NCBI GenBank assembly: GCA_037178625.1
Contig: CM074142.1
Span: forward strand, 1,426,001 to 1,490,000
Source: Skeletonema tropicum
Lineage: Eukaryota; Bacillariophyta; Thalassiosirophyceae; Thalassiosirales; Thalassiosiraceae
Reading direction: 5' to 3'
DNA length: 64,000 bases
The notes under the pieces are model-generated. The model was not told the DNA's origin. It was given only the letters and a program-made list of their open reading frames with translations, and made no database searches. The position numbers and the translations under genes are program-made. Shown here piece by piece: positions 30,477 to 40,183 of this stretch (positions are counted from its first letter, which is position 1; each line of letters opens with the position of its first letter).

Positions 30477-30634
30477 GTTGGCACTCTACGTGTATTTGTG
30501 TTGGATGATAGGTAGCTATGGTAGCCCTGAAGGAAGCTTGGACGACGTCATGCTTTCATGCATTCACCGTCGTTGATTTATTCAGAGTGTTTTTCAAAAA
30601 AGTCGATTCCTTCTTTTACCGTTGCTCTTCCGTC

Positions 30635-30833
30635 CACAGTGGTTCACGGCGACGGTTAGCGTCTTTAGAAAAATTCCCATTTTTCCCAAAATGACATGTC
30701 ACAATAACTATGTTCCCTACAAATGTGATTTCTTGTCTTCATAAGTATGTGTCATTTACTTAAGTATTGATAAAAAAGAAGAAAAGTGACGACAGACGTT
30801 AACCGTCAAATTACCGAGGCGTGAACCACTGTG
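30635..30833. mobile_element. 199-bp MITE in a divergent promoter
   Basis: Inverted ends cacagtggttcacg (30635-30648, inverse 30820-30833), with weaker pairing continuing inward through gacggtt and aaccgtc. It lies in the intergenic region between the divergent genes at 30476 and 31131. The matching promoter of the second gene pair (32297-32818) shows no such element. TSD not clear. Confidence 0.6.
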
Positions 30834-31130
30834 CTTCGGCGATCTGGTTCGGAGTCTCACAGATTCAGATGCTTTTCATGTTTGTAATACAGGTACTACG
30901 TATTTTACCGTAGCACAGAAATAACATAAAGACCTACACACAAGAAAAATAACCAAGAAGATGGGTTGTGTGACTTTTTAGCTTTCACACATATAAACAG
31001 TACTCCTATAAGACTCCTGCCTATGTTAAACTCTCGCTCACTCAGAGTCAGATCCATTGTGTCGTCGAGGGTGATTAGTCCGCCCTACCGGTAACAATTC
31101 GACTGTAATCATCTTTTCAACATCAACAAC

Positions 31131-31484
31131 ATGAGGCAGCAATCATTCAACATGACTTCCTCCTCCGAGAAGACGTCCCTCGATCGCATCGTCATGGCAG
31201 CAGCCAGCGGCAATACTGCATCTGCCTGGCTGAACGTATTGCTGCCCTTCAAGGAGACAAGGGCAGGAGTAGTACCTGCAAACCGTCTACTGCCGTCAAA
31301 CTACAGCCGCCTATTGCGAAGTCAAAGAGAACTAATGCTGTGGCCAATCGGATCGTCTCGTTTCAGAATACCAAGACTATCGATGATGACATGTTCCATA
31401 CGGATGCAATATCAAGCCACAAAGAGAAGCAAATCCAAGAGAAGATACAACCTGTTTAACATTTACTACTCTTGCCTAACTTAA
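31131..31484 (+). pseudogene. Truncated and frameshifted copy of the 32819 gene
   Basis: The first 29 codons match the gene at 32819 (MRQQSFNM, SSSEKTSLDR, GNTASA). A deletion of about 10 bp then shifts the frame just before the AERIAALQ motif; downstream DNA remains similar up to about 31440. There the copy ends, replaced by the 3' end of the next gene (31502). This marks the junction of a tandem duplication of a divergent gene pair: unit 1 is about 29.58-31.46 kb and unit 2 begins at about 31.46 kb. Not expected to make the full protein. Confidence 0.75.
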
Positions 31485-31501
31485 CTTCCGGACCTCCAAA
31501 A

Positions 31502-32296
31502 TTACTTATCACTTGGGACGAATAATTGACATCCTTCAGTGCTTCTCGGGCTAATACAAGCAGGCACAAGAGATGCTAGGCCATCTTCTATACCTTCAAT
31601 TCCATTCAGAAACAGTCCTTCAATTCTATCTACGAAGCCTTCATCTTCTAATCGCGATAAATCTACTGTTTCATTCACCGACACCGTATCATCCAGTTCC
31701 ACCGAATGAATCCACTGAGCAGTATCGTCCGTTGTCTTATTTAGCAGGAGAGTATTGTCTGTTGCTATCGATCGTGTTGCCTTGGCCTTGTGGCCTCTAA
31801 CTTCGGCGAAACGTTTGACATGATTGCGTTGGAACGTTATTGGGGAAATAATCTCCTGCTCCTGATATGGCTTCGAGTTCTTCTCATCATTCACCACTTC
31901 TTCTCCAAGGCTACTACTTCCTGTGCTGTCAGATAAATTATTTTGTACCTCAATGCTCTCATATGACTCGTCTGCTGCAGTTGTGTTATCATCAATGGCT
32001 GCAGCTGTATTATCGTCACCGTTTTTTGTCCTGCCACTACTATGGCCAGTATTTTTTATAACAGGCGTGTGTTGTCGTTGTAATTCAATGCTCGTCTGCT
32101 TGTCTGATGAAGCTGTAGTATCATCACATGTCTTATCTGAAGCGAAGTCGCTAACAAATTCATCTACACCGGTTGGTGACGATGAAGGTATCGCCGTCTT
32201 TTTGGTAGCATTATTTTTTGCAAACTTATTCTTCTTGCGCCGCAAGGCTAAATACTCAATAGCCCTTCGATTCAGGCTACTGGAAACAGCGGGCAT
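31502..32296 (-). CDS. Ser/Thr/Asp-rich hypothetical protein, cluster member 2
   Basis: A 264-residue paralogue of the gene at 29625, from the ATG at 32296. The basic start (EYLALRRKKNKFAKNNATKK), SSPTGVDEFVSDFASD, the SPITFQRNHVKRFAEVRGH segment and the C-terminal IEGLFLNGIEGIEDGLASL are all kept. It differs mainly by several small in-frame deletions in the disordered middle. In-frame indels and preserved ends suggest that both copies remain under some selection. No enzymatic domain. Divergent to the intact 519-residue gene at 32819, with a 0.5 kb shared intergenic region. Confidence 0.6.
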   Translation of the reverse strand: MPAVSSSLNRRAIEYLALRRKKNKFAKNNATKKTAIPSSSPTGVDEFVSDFASDKTCDDTTASSDKQTSIELQRQHTPVIKNTGHSSGRTKNGDDNTAAAIDDNTTAADESYESIEVQNNLSDSTGSSSLGEEVVNDEKNSKPYQEQEIISPITFQRNHVKRFAEVRGHKAKATRSIATDNTLLLNKTTDDTAQWIHSVELDDTVSVNETVDLSRLEDEGFVDRIEGLFLNGIEGIEDGLASLVPACISPRSTEGCQLFVPSDK

Positions 32297-32818
32297 ATTG
32301 GCACTCTACAATATCGTGCATACAATGTATTTGTGTTGGATGATAGGTGTAGCTACTTAGTAACACTGAAGGACATCCACATGTTGCGGTAAGTACTTGT
32401 CGTGTCGGTCGCTTGTCGTAACCTGCGGGTTCGCTTGGCGATCTGGGTAGGTGAGATGTGACGTTCTCGCGGTTTTGAGAATTGAGAATCTTGAGTATTG
32501 CCCTTCGTCTTGGACTTTCTCTTTGCTGTTCCTCACTTTTTGTCCTTTTTTGACGTTAGGAGCACCTTTTGGCTGTCGCCAAAGAACAAAAAGATGCCTC
32601 CACACTTTTGTGTACAAAACATGATGCTAGACTTACCTACTTATGCCTTCACAATAAGATGCAACATCTGACATACGTCTGCATTCTTCGTTGGTGGGTA
32701 ATTCACGTAAGAAATAGTACTTCACACTCTCGCTCACTCAGAGTCAGATCCAACAATAGGGCCCCCGTTGTGTCGTCGAGGGTGATTCGACTGTAATCAT
32801 CTTTTCAACATCAACAAC

Positions 32819-34378
32819 ATGAGGCAGCAATCATTCAACATGATCTCCTCCTCCGAGAAGACGTCCCTCGATCGCAACGTCATGGCAACACACAGCGGCA
32901 ATACTGCATCTGCCCCGGTATCAGTGGCGGAACGTATTGCTGCCCTTCAAGGAGACAAGGGCAGGAGTAGTACCAGCAAACCGTCTACTGCCCTCAAATT
33001 AAAGCCGCCTATTGCGAAGTCAAAGAGAACTAATGCTTTGGCCAATCGGATCGCCTCGTTTCAGAATACCAAGACTACCGATGATGACTTGTTCCGTACA
33101 GATGCAATATCAAGCCACAAAATTCAAATTAATGAGCTGGGATTTCCTTCCTCCGTCGCTGCATCTCCGGACGTGACAAAGTCAGGATCTTCTGTGTTCT
33201 CGCCTACAAGGATTGCAAGAGTGACAAGATCTCCTGTCATGTCGCCTACATGGAAGGCAAGCACTCCCATGAGCAAGGCTCCTGTAGCTGGCAAAGAATT
33301 GAAATTCTGCGCCGCTCTCCTGACACAATCGCCTCAAGTGGTAACAGAGAGGGATTGCGATGGAGGTGAGCTTGAGGCTGTTGAGGTAGCAGTAATCAAG
33401 CTAGATTATGATGTTGATGAAGACGTAAATGATGACGAGAAAGTCGATGATAACAATGTCACACAAACGGAGAAGAGTTGCAACGAGTCCGGAACTGAGT
33501 TGCCCATTTTCACGTATACTATCAACTACCCTACATCTGAGCAAAACAAGCTGCCAGACACTAACGCTGCGTCAGTCAGTATCTCGTTTGATAGTCTTCC
33601 GCAAGAGTTTTTGAATTCCACTTGGAATTTGTCTCCGGAGCAATGTCAAGAGCTCATTGAGTCGTCTGACGACTTGTTCATTGTCAAGGAGTCGTTTTCG
33701 TCTGACGATTTGTTCATTGTCAAGGCTAGCAACTCAGAGGTAGATGCGAAATGTGTCACTCCGAAAAAGCTCACGGAGATACCAATAACTAATGAAATCA
33801 AAGCGGTACCGGTTGAAAGCTCGGACAAAACCCACGGCTTGGAGGTATCGAACGTGAAAGGGGAACTTCTTCCTGAGGATCATCCACCGAAGATCCAACG
33901 AACCGAGAAAACTAGTTTGGTCTCAGAAGCAAGTGCTGTTTTACTATCAAAGAGAGCAGCTAAGCAGGGAAAGATAAATCAAGTCTCTCCCACAGGTGTT
34001 GACAACTTCTTCAGAACGGAAGAAGTTGCCCAGAATAAGTTTCACTTTGAGGGCGTGAATAATGAAACAGTCATCTCATCTATATCCGTGATGACTCCTG
34101 CCGAGACAATCCAATCTAGTTATACAAGAATTTTTGGAGACGACCCAGTTGATGAGCAAAAAAATAATCTTCCAATTGATAATTCATTCATTGTGCAAAA
34201 TGGGGAAGATGGCTTTTTCAATGCAAAACAACTCATGACCAAATCCATCGCTTCGAAGGAGATACTGATTGGAGTTATAGAATCATCCTTGGGAGTTCTA
34301 GCAGATACGGTTGCAGAAGGCTGCGATTTGGTTGCATCTAAATATCAAGACAGGTTAGGAATGGCTACTACTGCCTGA
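32819..34378 (+). CDS. Disordered hypothetical protein with AERIAALQ motif, cluster member 3
   Basis: A 519-residue frame. Near the N-terminus are two related short motifs, SVAERIAALQ and LANRIASFQNT, about 40 residues apart. They resemble a linear binding motif also found twice in the protein at 34727. The central region is disordered with Ser/Thr/Pro and an acidic stretch (DYDVDEDVNDDEKVDD). A tandem duplication reads SSDDLFIVKE then SSDDLFIVKA. The C-terminal half carries KINQVSPTGVDNFF, shared with the smaller neighbours, and ends in a helix (VIESSLGVLADTVAEGCDLV). No catalytic domain seen. The repeated RIAxLQ motif looks like a docking site, but the partner is unknown. Confidence 0.6.
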   Translation: MRQQSFNMISSSEKTSLDRNVMATHSGNTASAPVSVAERIAALQGDKGRSSTSKPSTALKLKPPIAKSKRTNALANRIASFQNTKTTDDDLFRTDAISSHKIQINELGFPSSVAASPDVTKSGSSVFSPTRIARVTRSPVMSPTWKASTPMSKAPVAGKELKFCAALLTQSPQVVTERDCDGGELEAVEVAVIKLDYDVDEDVNDDEKVDDNNVTQTEKSCNESGTELPIFTYTINYPTSEQNKLPDTNAASVSISFDSLPQEFLNSTWNLSPEQCQELIESSDDLFIVKESFSSDDLFIVKASNSEVDAKCVTPKKLTEIPITNEIKAVPVESSDKTHGLEVSNVKGELLPEDHPPKIQRTEKTSLVSEASAVLLSKRAAKQGKINQVSPTGVDNFFRTEEVAQNKFHFEGVNNETVISSISVMTPAETIQSSYTRIFGDDPVDEQKNNLPIDNSFIVQNGEDGFFNAKQLMTKSIASKEILIGVIESSLGVLADTVAEGCDLVASKYQDRLGMATTA

Positions 34379-34726
34379 GTTCTCCACGTGATTCAATAAG
34401 CGTCTCTTTAATTTTGTTGTTGGTACTTATGTAGGTATCTAATTTAACTTCGCTTTATTTACTGTGTGCCTAAAAAGATGAATCAAAGTTAATTGTATGT
34501 TGGTGCGTGAAAAGTCATAGAGACGGCTTGGCTGGACTCCATCATCTGTTATGGTATTGTCTTGATTAAAGTGTGATTGTACATAGATAGAGGCATTACC
34601 ATTTTTTTGCAGAAGAAGTCAGATGTGTTGTTTTGGGATCTATGTTATTACACTAAACGAAGATGGGAATAAGTAAGGAGACTTTGCGTCCAATGCCAAG
34701 CCTCCTTCCCTGCTAAACCCAAATTA

Positions 34727-36073
34727 TCATACTGCTGATGAAAGCGAAGTAAAAATACTCCAGATTTCTTCCATCAAAAGGCAACCATCCATATCGGAGC
34801 CATCAGTATCGAATTCATTTAGACTCTCATCAGTATTGCCAACCTTTTTTCTCATGCCATCACGATGTGGCGGATTAATCGCATTATACATGTTGCTCAT
34901 GCTGGCCACCGTATCATCCTCGCTGTTTTTGTACTTATTCTTTCGCCTCGTGTTTTTGGTCACAGGCGTACTGATTTGTGATTCTAGCAACATGTCAGGA
35001 GTAGGGAGGTCAAAATTTTGGTAAAAGCCCTGCCAACCATTTATAGTCTTCTGATAATTCCAACTATCAGCAGTGCCAAACGAGGAGTCATCAAGCTTTG
35101 CATTCTTGTTGGAAGCAGGCAGAGTTATCATGTCGCTATCAATATCACTCACCCCAGTGGAAGACTTAACATCTTCATATATTATTTGTGATTCTACTTG
35201 TGTATTCTCTTTCTCTTTCCTTACACCATGCTCTATTTTCTGCCTATGATTTGCTTCTTGATTTAGCTTGTTGTTCCTCTGAGATTGTAGATTAGCACTC
35301 TTCTTGGCGTCGATTTTGTTCCTCATTCTGTTGGATATATCCTTCAAAGTTGGAGCTTGTCTCGTTGGTTTTAGAGGTTTGACTTGTACTTCTGAGTCTT
35401 TCAATATCTTTTGATTTAAGGAAGAACAACAGTTTGTTACATCATCTGCAGCTGCTTTACCTCCCAGCGCCAGTTCCTGCATCGGGCTAAGATGATCTGG
35501 ATCAGCAATGGACTGCACCGCTTTGGTATTCTGCAACACTGGTGGTCGAGGAGGTAGTGTGGCCGTAGAATCTGTGGACGATTGGATGGAAGTTGTCACA
35601 TTTCGACTTGGATGAGTTGAACAAGAGCCACTCCTTGCGCCAATAGTTTGCTGCAACACTGATATTTGACTGGCAGATGATATTATGTTTGGTTTTGCTG
35701 GCGGTTGATCATTTGATGTTTGATTTGTTTTGGTGAAAGTAGAGCTACTCTTCGTCGTGATGTCAGCTGTCATACCATAACTTCGATCACGATCTGTAGT
35801 GGTGTGAATGGAATTCGATGGCTTTGTTCGGACTGGAATAGAATTGAGATCTGATCTGGAATCTCCTGCCTTATCAGCTGTATTCTGGAACAGCGCTATT
35901 CGATCGGTCAAAGCATTACTTTCCTTTGATATCGTCAGCGGCCTAGCGGTGGGTAGTTTGTGTGCAGTGGAGGATTTGCAGGCGTTCCTGTCGTCCTGAC
36001 CTTTTTGCAGGGCAGCAATACGTTCCGCCACTGATACCGGGGAAGACACAGTGCTGCCTTTATCTACCACCAT
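34727..36073 (-). CDS. Disordered hypothetical protein with RIAxLQ motifs, cluster member 4
   Basis: A 448-residue frame from the ATG at 36073, convergent with the gene at 32819. It opens with SVAERIAALQKG and LTDRIALFQNT, the same motif pair as its neighbour, plus weaker copies (ISVLQQT, PPVLQNT). The middle is rich in Thr/Ser/Asn with a basic helix (RMRNKIDAKKSANLQSQR). The C-terminal part has SWNYQKTINGWQGFYQNF and STPVTKNTRRKNKYKN, the latter echoing TPVIKNT of the small paralogues. No known domain. Shared motifs and position suggest all members of this 6.5 kb cluster arose by duplication from one ancestor. Confidence 0.6.
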   Translation of the reverse strand: MVVDKGSTVSSPVSVAERIAALQKGQDDRNACKSSTAHKLPTARPLTISKESNALTDRIALFQNTADKAGDSRSDLNSIPVRTKPSNSIHTTTDRDRSYGMTADITTKSSSTFTKTNQTSNDQPPAKPNIISSASQISVLQQTIGARSGSCSTHPSRNVTTSIQSSTDSTATLPPRPPVLQNTKAVQSIADPDHLSPMQELALGGKAAADDVTNCCSSLNQKILKDSEVQVKPLKPTRQAPTLKDISNRMRNKIDAKKSANLQSQRNNKLNQEANHRQKIEHGVRKEKENTQVESQIIYEDVKSSTGVSDIDSDMITLPASNKNAKLDDSSFGTADSWNYQKTINGWQGFYQNFDLPTPDMLLESQISTPVTKNTRRKNKYKNSEDDTVASMSNMYNAINPPHRDGMRKKVGNTDESLNEFDTDGSDMDGCLLMEEIWSIFTSLSSAV

Positions 36074-36462
36074 GATGATGATGCGATCGATTGGGGACGA
36101 CTCAACTCAGATGGAAAATGGCACGCTTTGGCGATGTATATTATTCACTCCGCCTTCACTCCCAATTGGCTATGATGTCCTGTCGACTTCGTTTCCTCGG
36201 ATAACAGACCGAAGTAATCCTGAATGAAGGGTAACGACTGAGTGCACATCCTGCCTCCTGCTACTGCTGGGTAGCAAGGAAAGGCTGATCAGGTTCATCA
36301 AATCGGCGAGAGTCAAGATATGACCTGTAAAAGGAAAAGGTACTCTTAAATGCGAACTTCGAGTACTCTTAGTGGGAGCTTCGAAGAAGCGAAACAAGAA
36401 ATGAAGTGTGTCTGCTTTCTGCTATGTGAGGCGTAAGTGCCGATAGCTACTTACATAATAGG

Positions 36463-37083
36463 GCTGTGAACTTTTACCCACCTGAAATACCCCTGGGTAG
36501 GTAGGTACTTAGGTGTGGGTAGTCCAAAGTGTTCACCCCAATGGGTAGATGGATGTGGGTATCTACCCATACCCACCCCATTTTGCTGGGTTTTGGGTAG
36601 GTGTGGGTACCTGCATAGGTCTTCCATGTAGTACTGCTAATTTCAGCTCTACTTGCATCAAACGCCTCCTTGAGTGTGTATTTAGTACATGCACCTGGTT
36701 CGATGATCATCATCTGCAAAAATCGAGCCCTCAGCGTTTCGAAATGGCTTTTCTCTCGGCTGTAAAATCTGGTCTGAGGAGGAGAACGTAACATCACACT
36801 CCTTTTGTATGCAATTCGAGTGAAACTGCATCAAATTTACTTGCAATACACATATTCACTACTCTTGCACCTCCTCCAGCACCTTTTGCCTCCTTTTGCT
36901 CCCTTTTCAACGTACCCATCCACAGCACCCACTCGGGTAGGTGGGTATGGGTATCTACCCATTCCGAAATCCCGCCGGGTAGATAGATGTAGATAGATAG
37001 ATTATTTTATGTAGGTACTGAATGGGTATCCACACCCGGTACCTACCCATTTTTCGGGTACTTCGGGCTACCCACCGCCCTGA
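36463..37083. repeat. TACCCA/GGGTAG-rich fold-back repeat
   Basis: Two arms rich in tacccacc and ggtgggta (about 36470-36615 and 36915-37080) face each other. The outer ends read tagggctgtgaac on the left and accgccctga on the right. The agggcg-type ends recall hAT-family MITEs, but no 8-bp duplication is visible. The central 300 bp are unrelated unique sequence. Not telomeric: the repeat is irregular and internal. Confidence 0.4.
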
Positions 37084-38490
37084 CTAAGAGATCTCGCAAG
37101 AAGGTGGGGTACTTATCTGCTTTCTGTATATGTGACGAAATTTAAAGACTGTGCTTTGTTGCTGCTTATGGCTGGTTTCTAAAGTACTGACTTATGTCTA
37201 TGTCACTGAGTAGACGTCGACGTCGACATAGATGCAAGTTAAGTGTTGCATCTCTTCACAGTCTTTACTTGAGCTAGAGACTGGGACTGAATCCAAATAT
37301 TGAAAGCAACCACCTTACCAGTTGACGACGATTGATCTTGTTTGTTCTTTCAAAAGAGGTACTTTGCAGACGCATCGTCACGGATAGTGTTATTAACTTT
37401 TCACTACATGGGGGTCTGAGTAGGTACGTCAATGTCAATTGCTGACACAAGCTTATCGGCCGAATCACTAAGTAATATGAATAGAATGGAGAAGGCCAGA
37501 TATATCAGTTATCTGCTGTTTACAATCAGTCGAGGGAGTCAGCGATTTATTAGAGCTTTGCGATGTTGTACATGTACTTGTACCTGCCGGAGCTGTGGCA
37601 ATGTCTTCGGGTGGAGACGGAGGCAATATTGTTATTTGGTTAATGATTTCATCTACTAACTTTGGTGAACTTGTCTTGTCGCCTTTTCTAGGCTTGGGCT
37701 CTGCTTGCGTACCACGAACTGCCGAGGCTGTGACTGTGACTGGGAACGTCTTCTTCGTGGAGTTTGAGGGTGATACAACTTCAAGCTACCTCTCTCACGA
37801 AATCGCTCTTGAGATCGAGATTTATGTAGTCGGTTGGATTGCCTGGTATTATGTGTTGGAGGAGTTGCTTTTGTAGTGTGCTGATCACTATTATTAGGGA
37901 GAGCATCACCGGCAAGTTGGGGCAATACTTTCCGCGCAACCTGAACTTTTGGACGTCTTGTGCACTCAGTGCAAACTTTCTGTAGTATCTGATGCTTAGT
38001 GAATGTGCCTACATTGTTTGTAACCTTGCACAAATGGTAGAATCGTGTACTGTGCAGAATCCATCAGCGTCAAATCTCGAGAGATTCCTGGGTAGGCTGG
38101 TAGATTACCACTACTTCGCCTTCGCTCACGCAGCCCGAAACCGCAATACCCTGTCCTTTCATTACAAACGATAATGAATAATGCAGCTATAAATAATTTT
38201 GTTAGAATTACCTTATTGTGTGACTAAACTTCTCGAGTACATAGAGAGACTCTCTAGAGACCAGAGTGTGTATTATATATGTACGCCATGATAAGTACCG
38301 TACTTACACTTATTGGTATATTTTTAGCTAGAGGAGTATTGTAAAAAAGAACTTTTCCGCTTCCTCCCTGCTTCCTCCTCCCTCCTCCATCCTCGCTCCT
38401 CGCTGAAATCATGCCGATGATATGAAAGTCATCGAATGAAGTCATTATTTACTCGACAACACTGCAGTAAGCACCACCCAATAATACGCA
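37084..38490. other. 1.4 kb region without a supported gene
   Basis: A short palindrome around gacgtcgacgtc lies at about 37212. The minus-strand frame at 37656-38033 is basic and low-complexity (RRRRSQSQSQ), without domain. Other frames are shorter. The region just before 38491 should contain the promoter of the SPIRAL1/HN1-like gene; no motif is distinctive. Confidence 0.3.
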
Positions 38491-38952
38491 ATGAACGACA
38501 ACCAGAACGGCTTTATCACACGCCCAACGTCCCGTGTCCTCGCGGAACCAGGTGGGAAATCTTCGATGGGGTATCTTTTTGGTGGTGGCGCAGCCAAGGC
38601 ACCTGCTCCTAAGAAGGCCGCTGAGACCGAAACGAAAGTACTCGCCAAAGAAGTTGCTCCGCAGAAGGAATCGGGTGCAACTGGACTGAACGCTACCACT
38701 AACACTGCTACTAACGATGTCGCTTCTGTCCCAGTCAGTAATGGCGTGAGTGAAGCAGCACGCATCAAGCAAAAGAATGAGGCACAACATTTCTCTTTCT
38801 TTGGTGGTACCAAAAATACCCAAGCGTCGAAGGAATCAAGTAATGCCTTTGCTAGTGCCGCTACAACCAACAGGTTCAATGTGCTCACTGATAGGCCTAC
38901 CTCACGTGTGTTGAGGCCACCGGGAGGACATAGTTCGGTCAAACTCGGTTAG
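38491..38952 (+). CDS. SPIRAL1/HN1 (Jupiter)-like microtubule-associated protein
   Basis: A 153-residue protein with two copies of the same module. The first is near the N-terminus, RPTSRVLAEPGG then KSSMGYLFGG; the second is at the C-terminus, NVLTDRPTSRVLRPPGG then HSSVKLG. Plant SPIRAL1 proteins carry GGxSSLxYLFGG and a DRPSxKVxxPPGG repeat, and animal HN1/Jupiter proteins carry SRVLRPPGG, so this protein matches both. Those families bind and stabilise microtubules (cortical arrays, spindle). Between the modules is a disordered Ala/Thr/Lys-rich linker, with NEAQHFSFFGG as a third short motif. Length is typical (about 100-170). Single exon, no targeting signal. Cytosolic microtubule function is inferred from family. 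Confidence 0.75.
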   Translation: MNDNQNGFITRPTSRVLAEPGGKSSMGYLFGGGAAKAPAPKKAAETETKVLAKEVAPQKESGATGLNATTNTATNDVASVPVSNGVSEAARIKQKNEAQHFSFFGGTKNTQASKESSNAFASAATTNRFNVLTDRPTSRVLRPPGGHSSVKLG

Positions 38953-40183
38953 AGGAGACGGGTTCTTTCTCCTCCTGATGGGTCATTTTCTGCGCAGGAC
39001 AAATAGGAAAACATATGATTGGGGTGATTGATTTGACAAGAACAGAAAATGAAGCTATTATATCTTTCATATCTACTCATAAACAACAAGGCACTGGGGT
39101 GAGAATGCAAGCAGCAATATGTGGGATATTGCGTGATGAAATAGATTCTTAAATATAGGTGCCTTTTCTTTTTTTCGTATCGATGAGATTGAAATACGAA
39201 ACAGAAGATAAGGCACGCCCTGCCTCACTTGACTGCATCTTCTGCAGTATTCTTTGGCAAACAGTTCAATATTCTTCATATCAAGAACAGTGACGCAAAA
39301 GGTAACGTGGTGCATAATTGTTAGATCCATGAAGCCATTGCAACTTTCGCTCTGTGTAGCATCATCAACAACTTTTGTAGTATTTCAAATTTTTTCATGT
39401 GTGCTGCTGCTGATGATGATGATGTAGCTTGCAATCTTGACAAATCACAGGCGCGAACTTCTTCCGCACTTCTCACACCACATCGATGCTTTGAGTTGCA
39501 GAGCAACAAGAAGCACAGCAATCAGTAAAAGTTTCAGGTTTAGCCCGAACAATTCTCATTTTTCCCTCTGTTATAATATAAGCAAGCCATAAAAGAGGTA
39601 GTACTGTTCACTCTTGTTGCAGAGAAATGCACCTGTTCTTCAGTTCTTCTACTACATGAAGAAGTGATTTAAGCAGTTCTACACAACTTAAGATTACTTT
39701 GGCTCTTACAACTGCTCCACTGATGAAAGACACGAGTTTGGCGAATAACACCACGGATCCCAAACCTACACTATTACTATAGGTGCTTTCCTTTACCTCC
39801 CGATACTACTTGGCGGTCTTCTCCAAATATCTGGGCTTGCAGCTGCAGGTCGATCGGATCTCTCGTAGTAATAGAAGCTACACATTACCATTTTTACAGC
39901 GTTGGATAGAATTAGTTGAATTGGTGCTATGGTGCTAGCCAGCGGGCCCATGAGACTTTACCCTTGCATTAGATTAGACCTCATCAGGTCATCTCTTGTA
40001 TTGTATGTACCATATCTACCAGAAGATTTTTCGTCTGTCTGCCAAAAAATGCGGGAAGAGCTTTCCGCCACTCAAAGAACAAATCCAAGTTCAGCATGTC
40101 CAAGCTGCCGACGACCACTACTTACACTCTTCATGTGATGTGATAGCACCCTCGTACACCATCACAAACAACACCAAAACAAT
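38953..40183. other. Intergenic region upstream of NOC2
   Basis: Minus-strand frames at 39073-39330 and 39321-39521 overlap in different frames and could be pieces of a small spliced gene, but no motif supports it. No RNA gene or repeat is evident. The last 150 bp should hold the NOC2 promoter. Confidence 0.3.

Noticed and set aside
36463..37083. TACCCA/GGGTAG repeats as interstitial telomere
   Set aside because: Spacing is irregular, the motif alternates strand and the arms face each other; it fits a fold-back repeat better.
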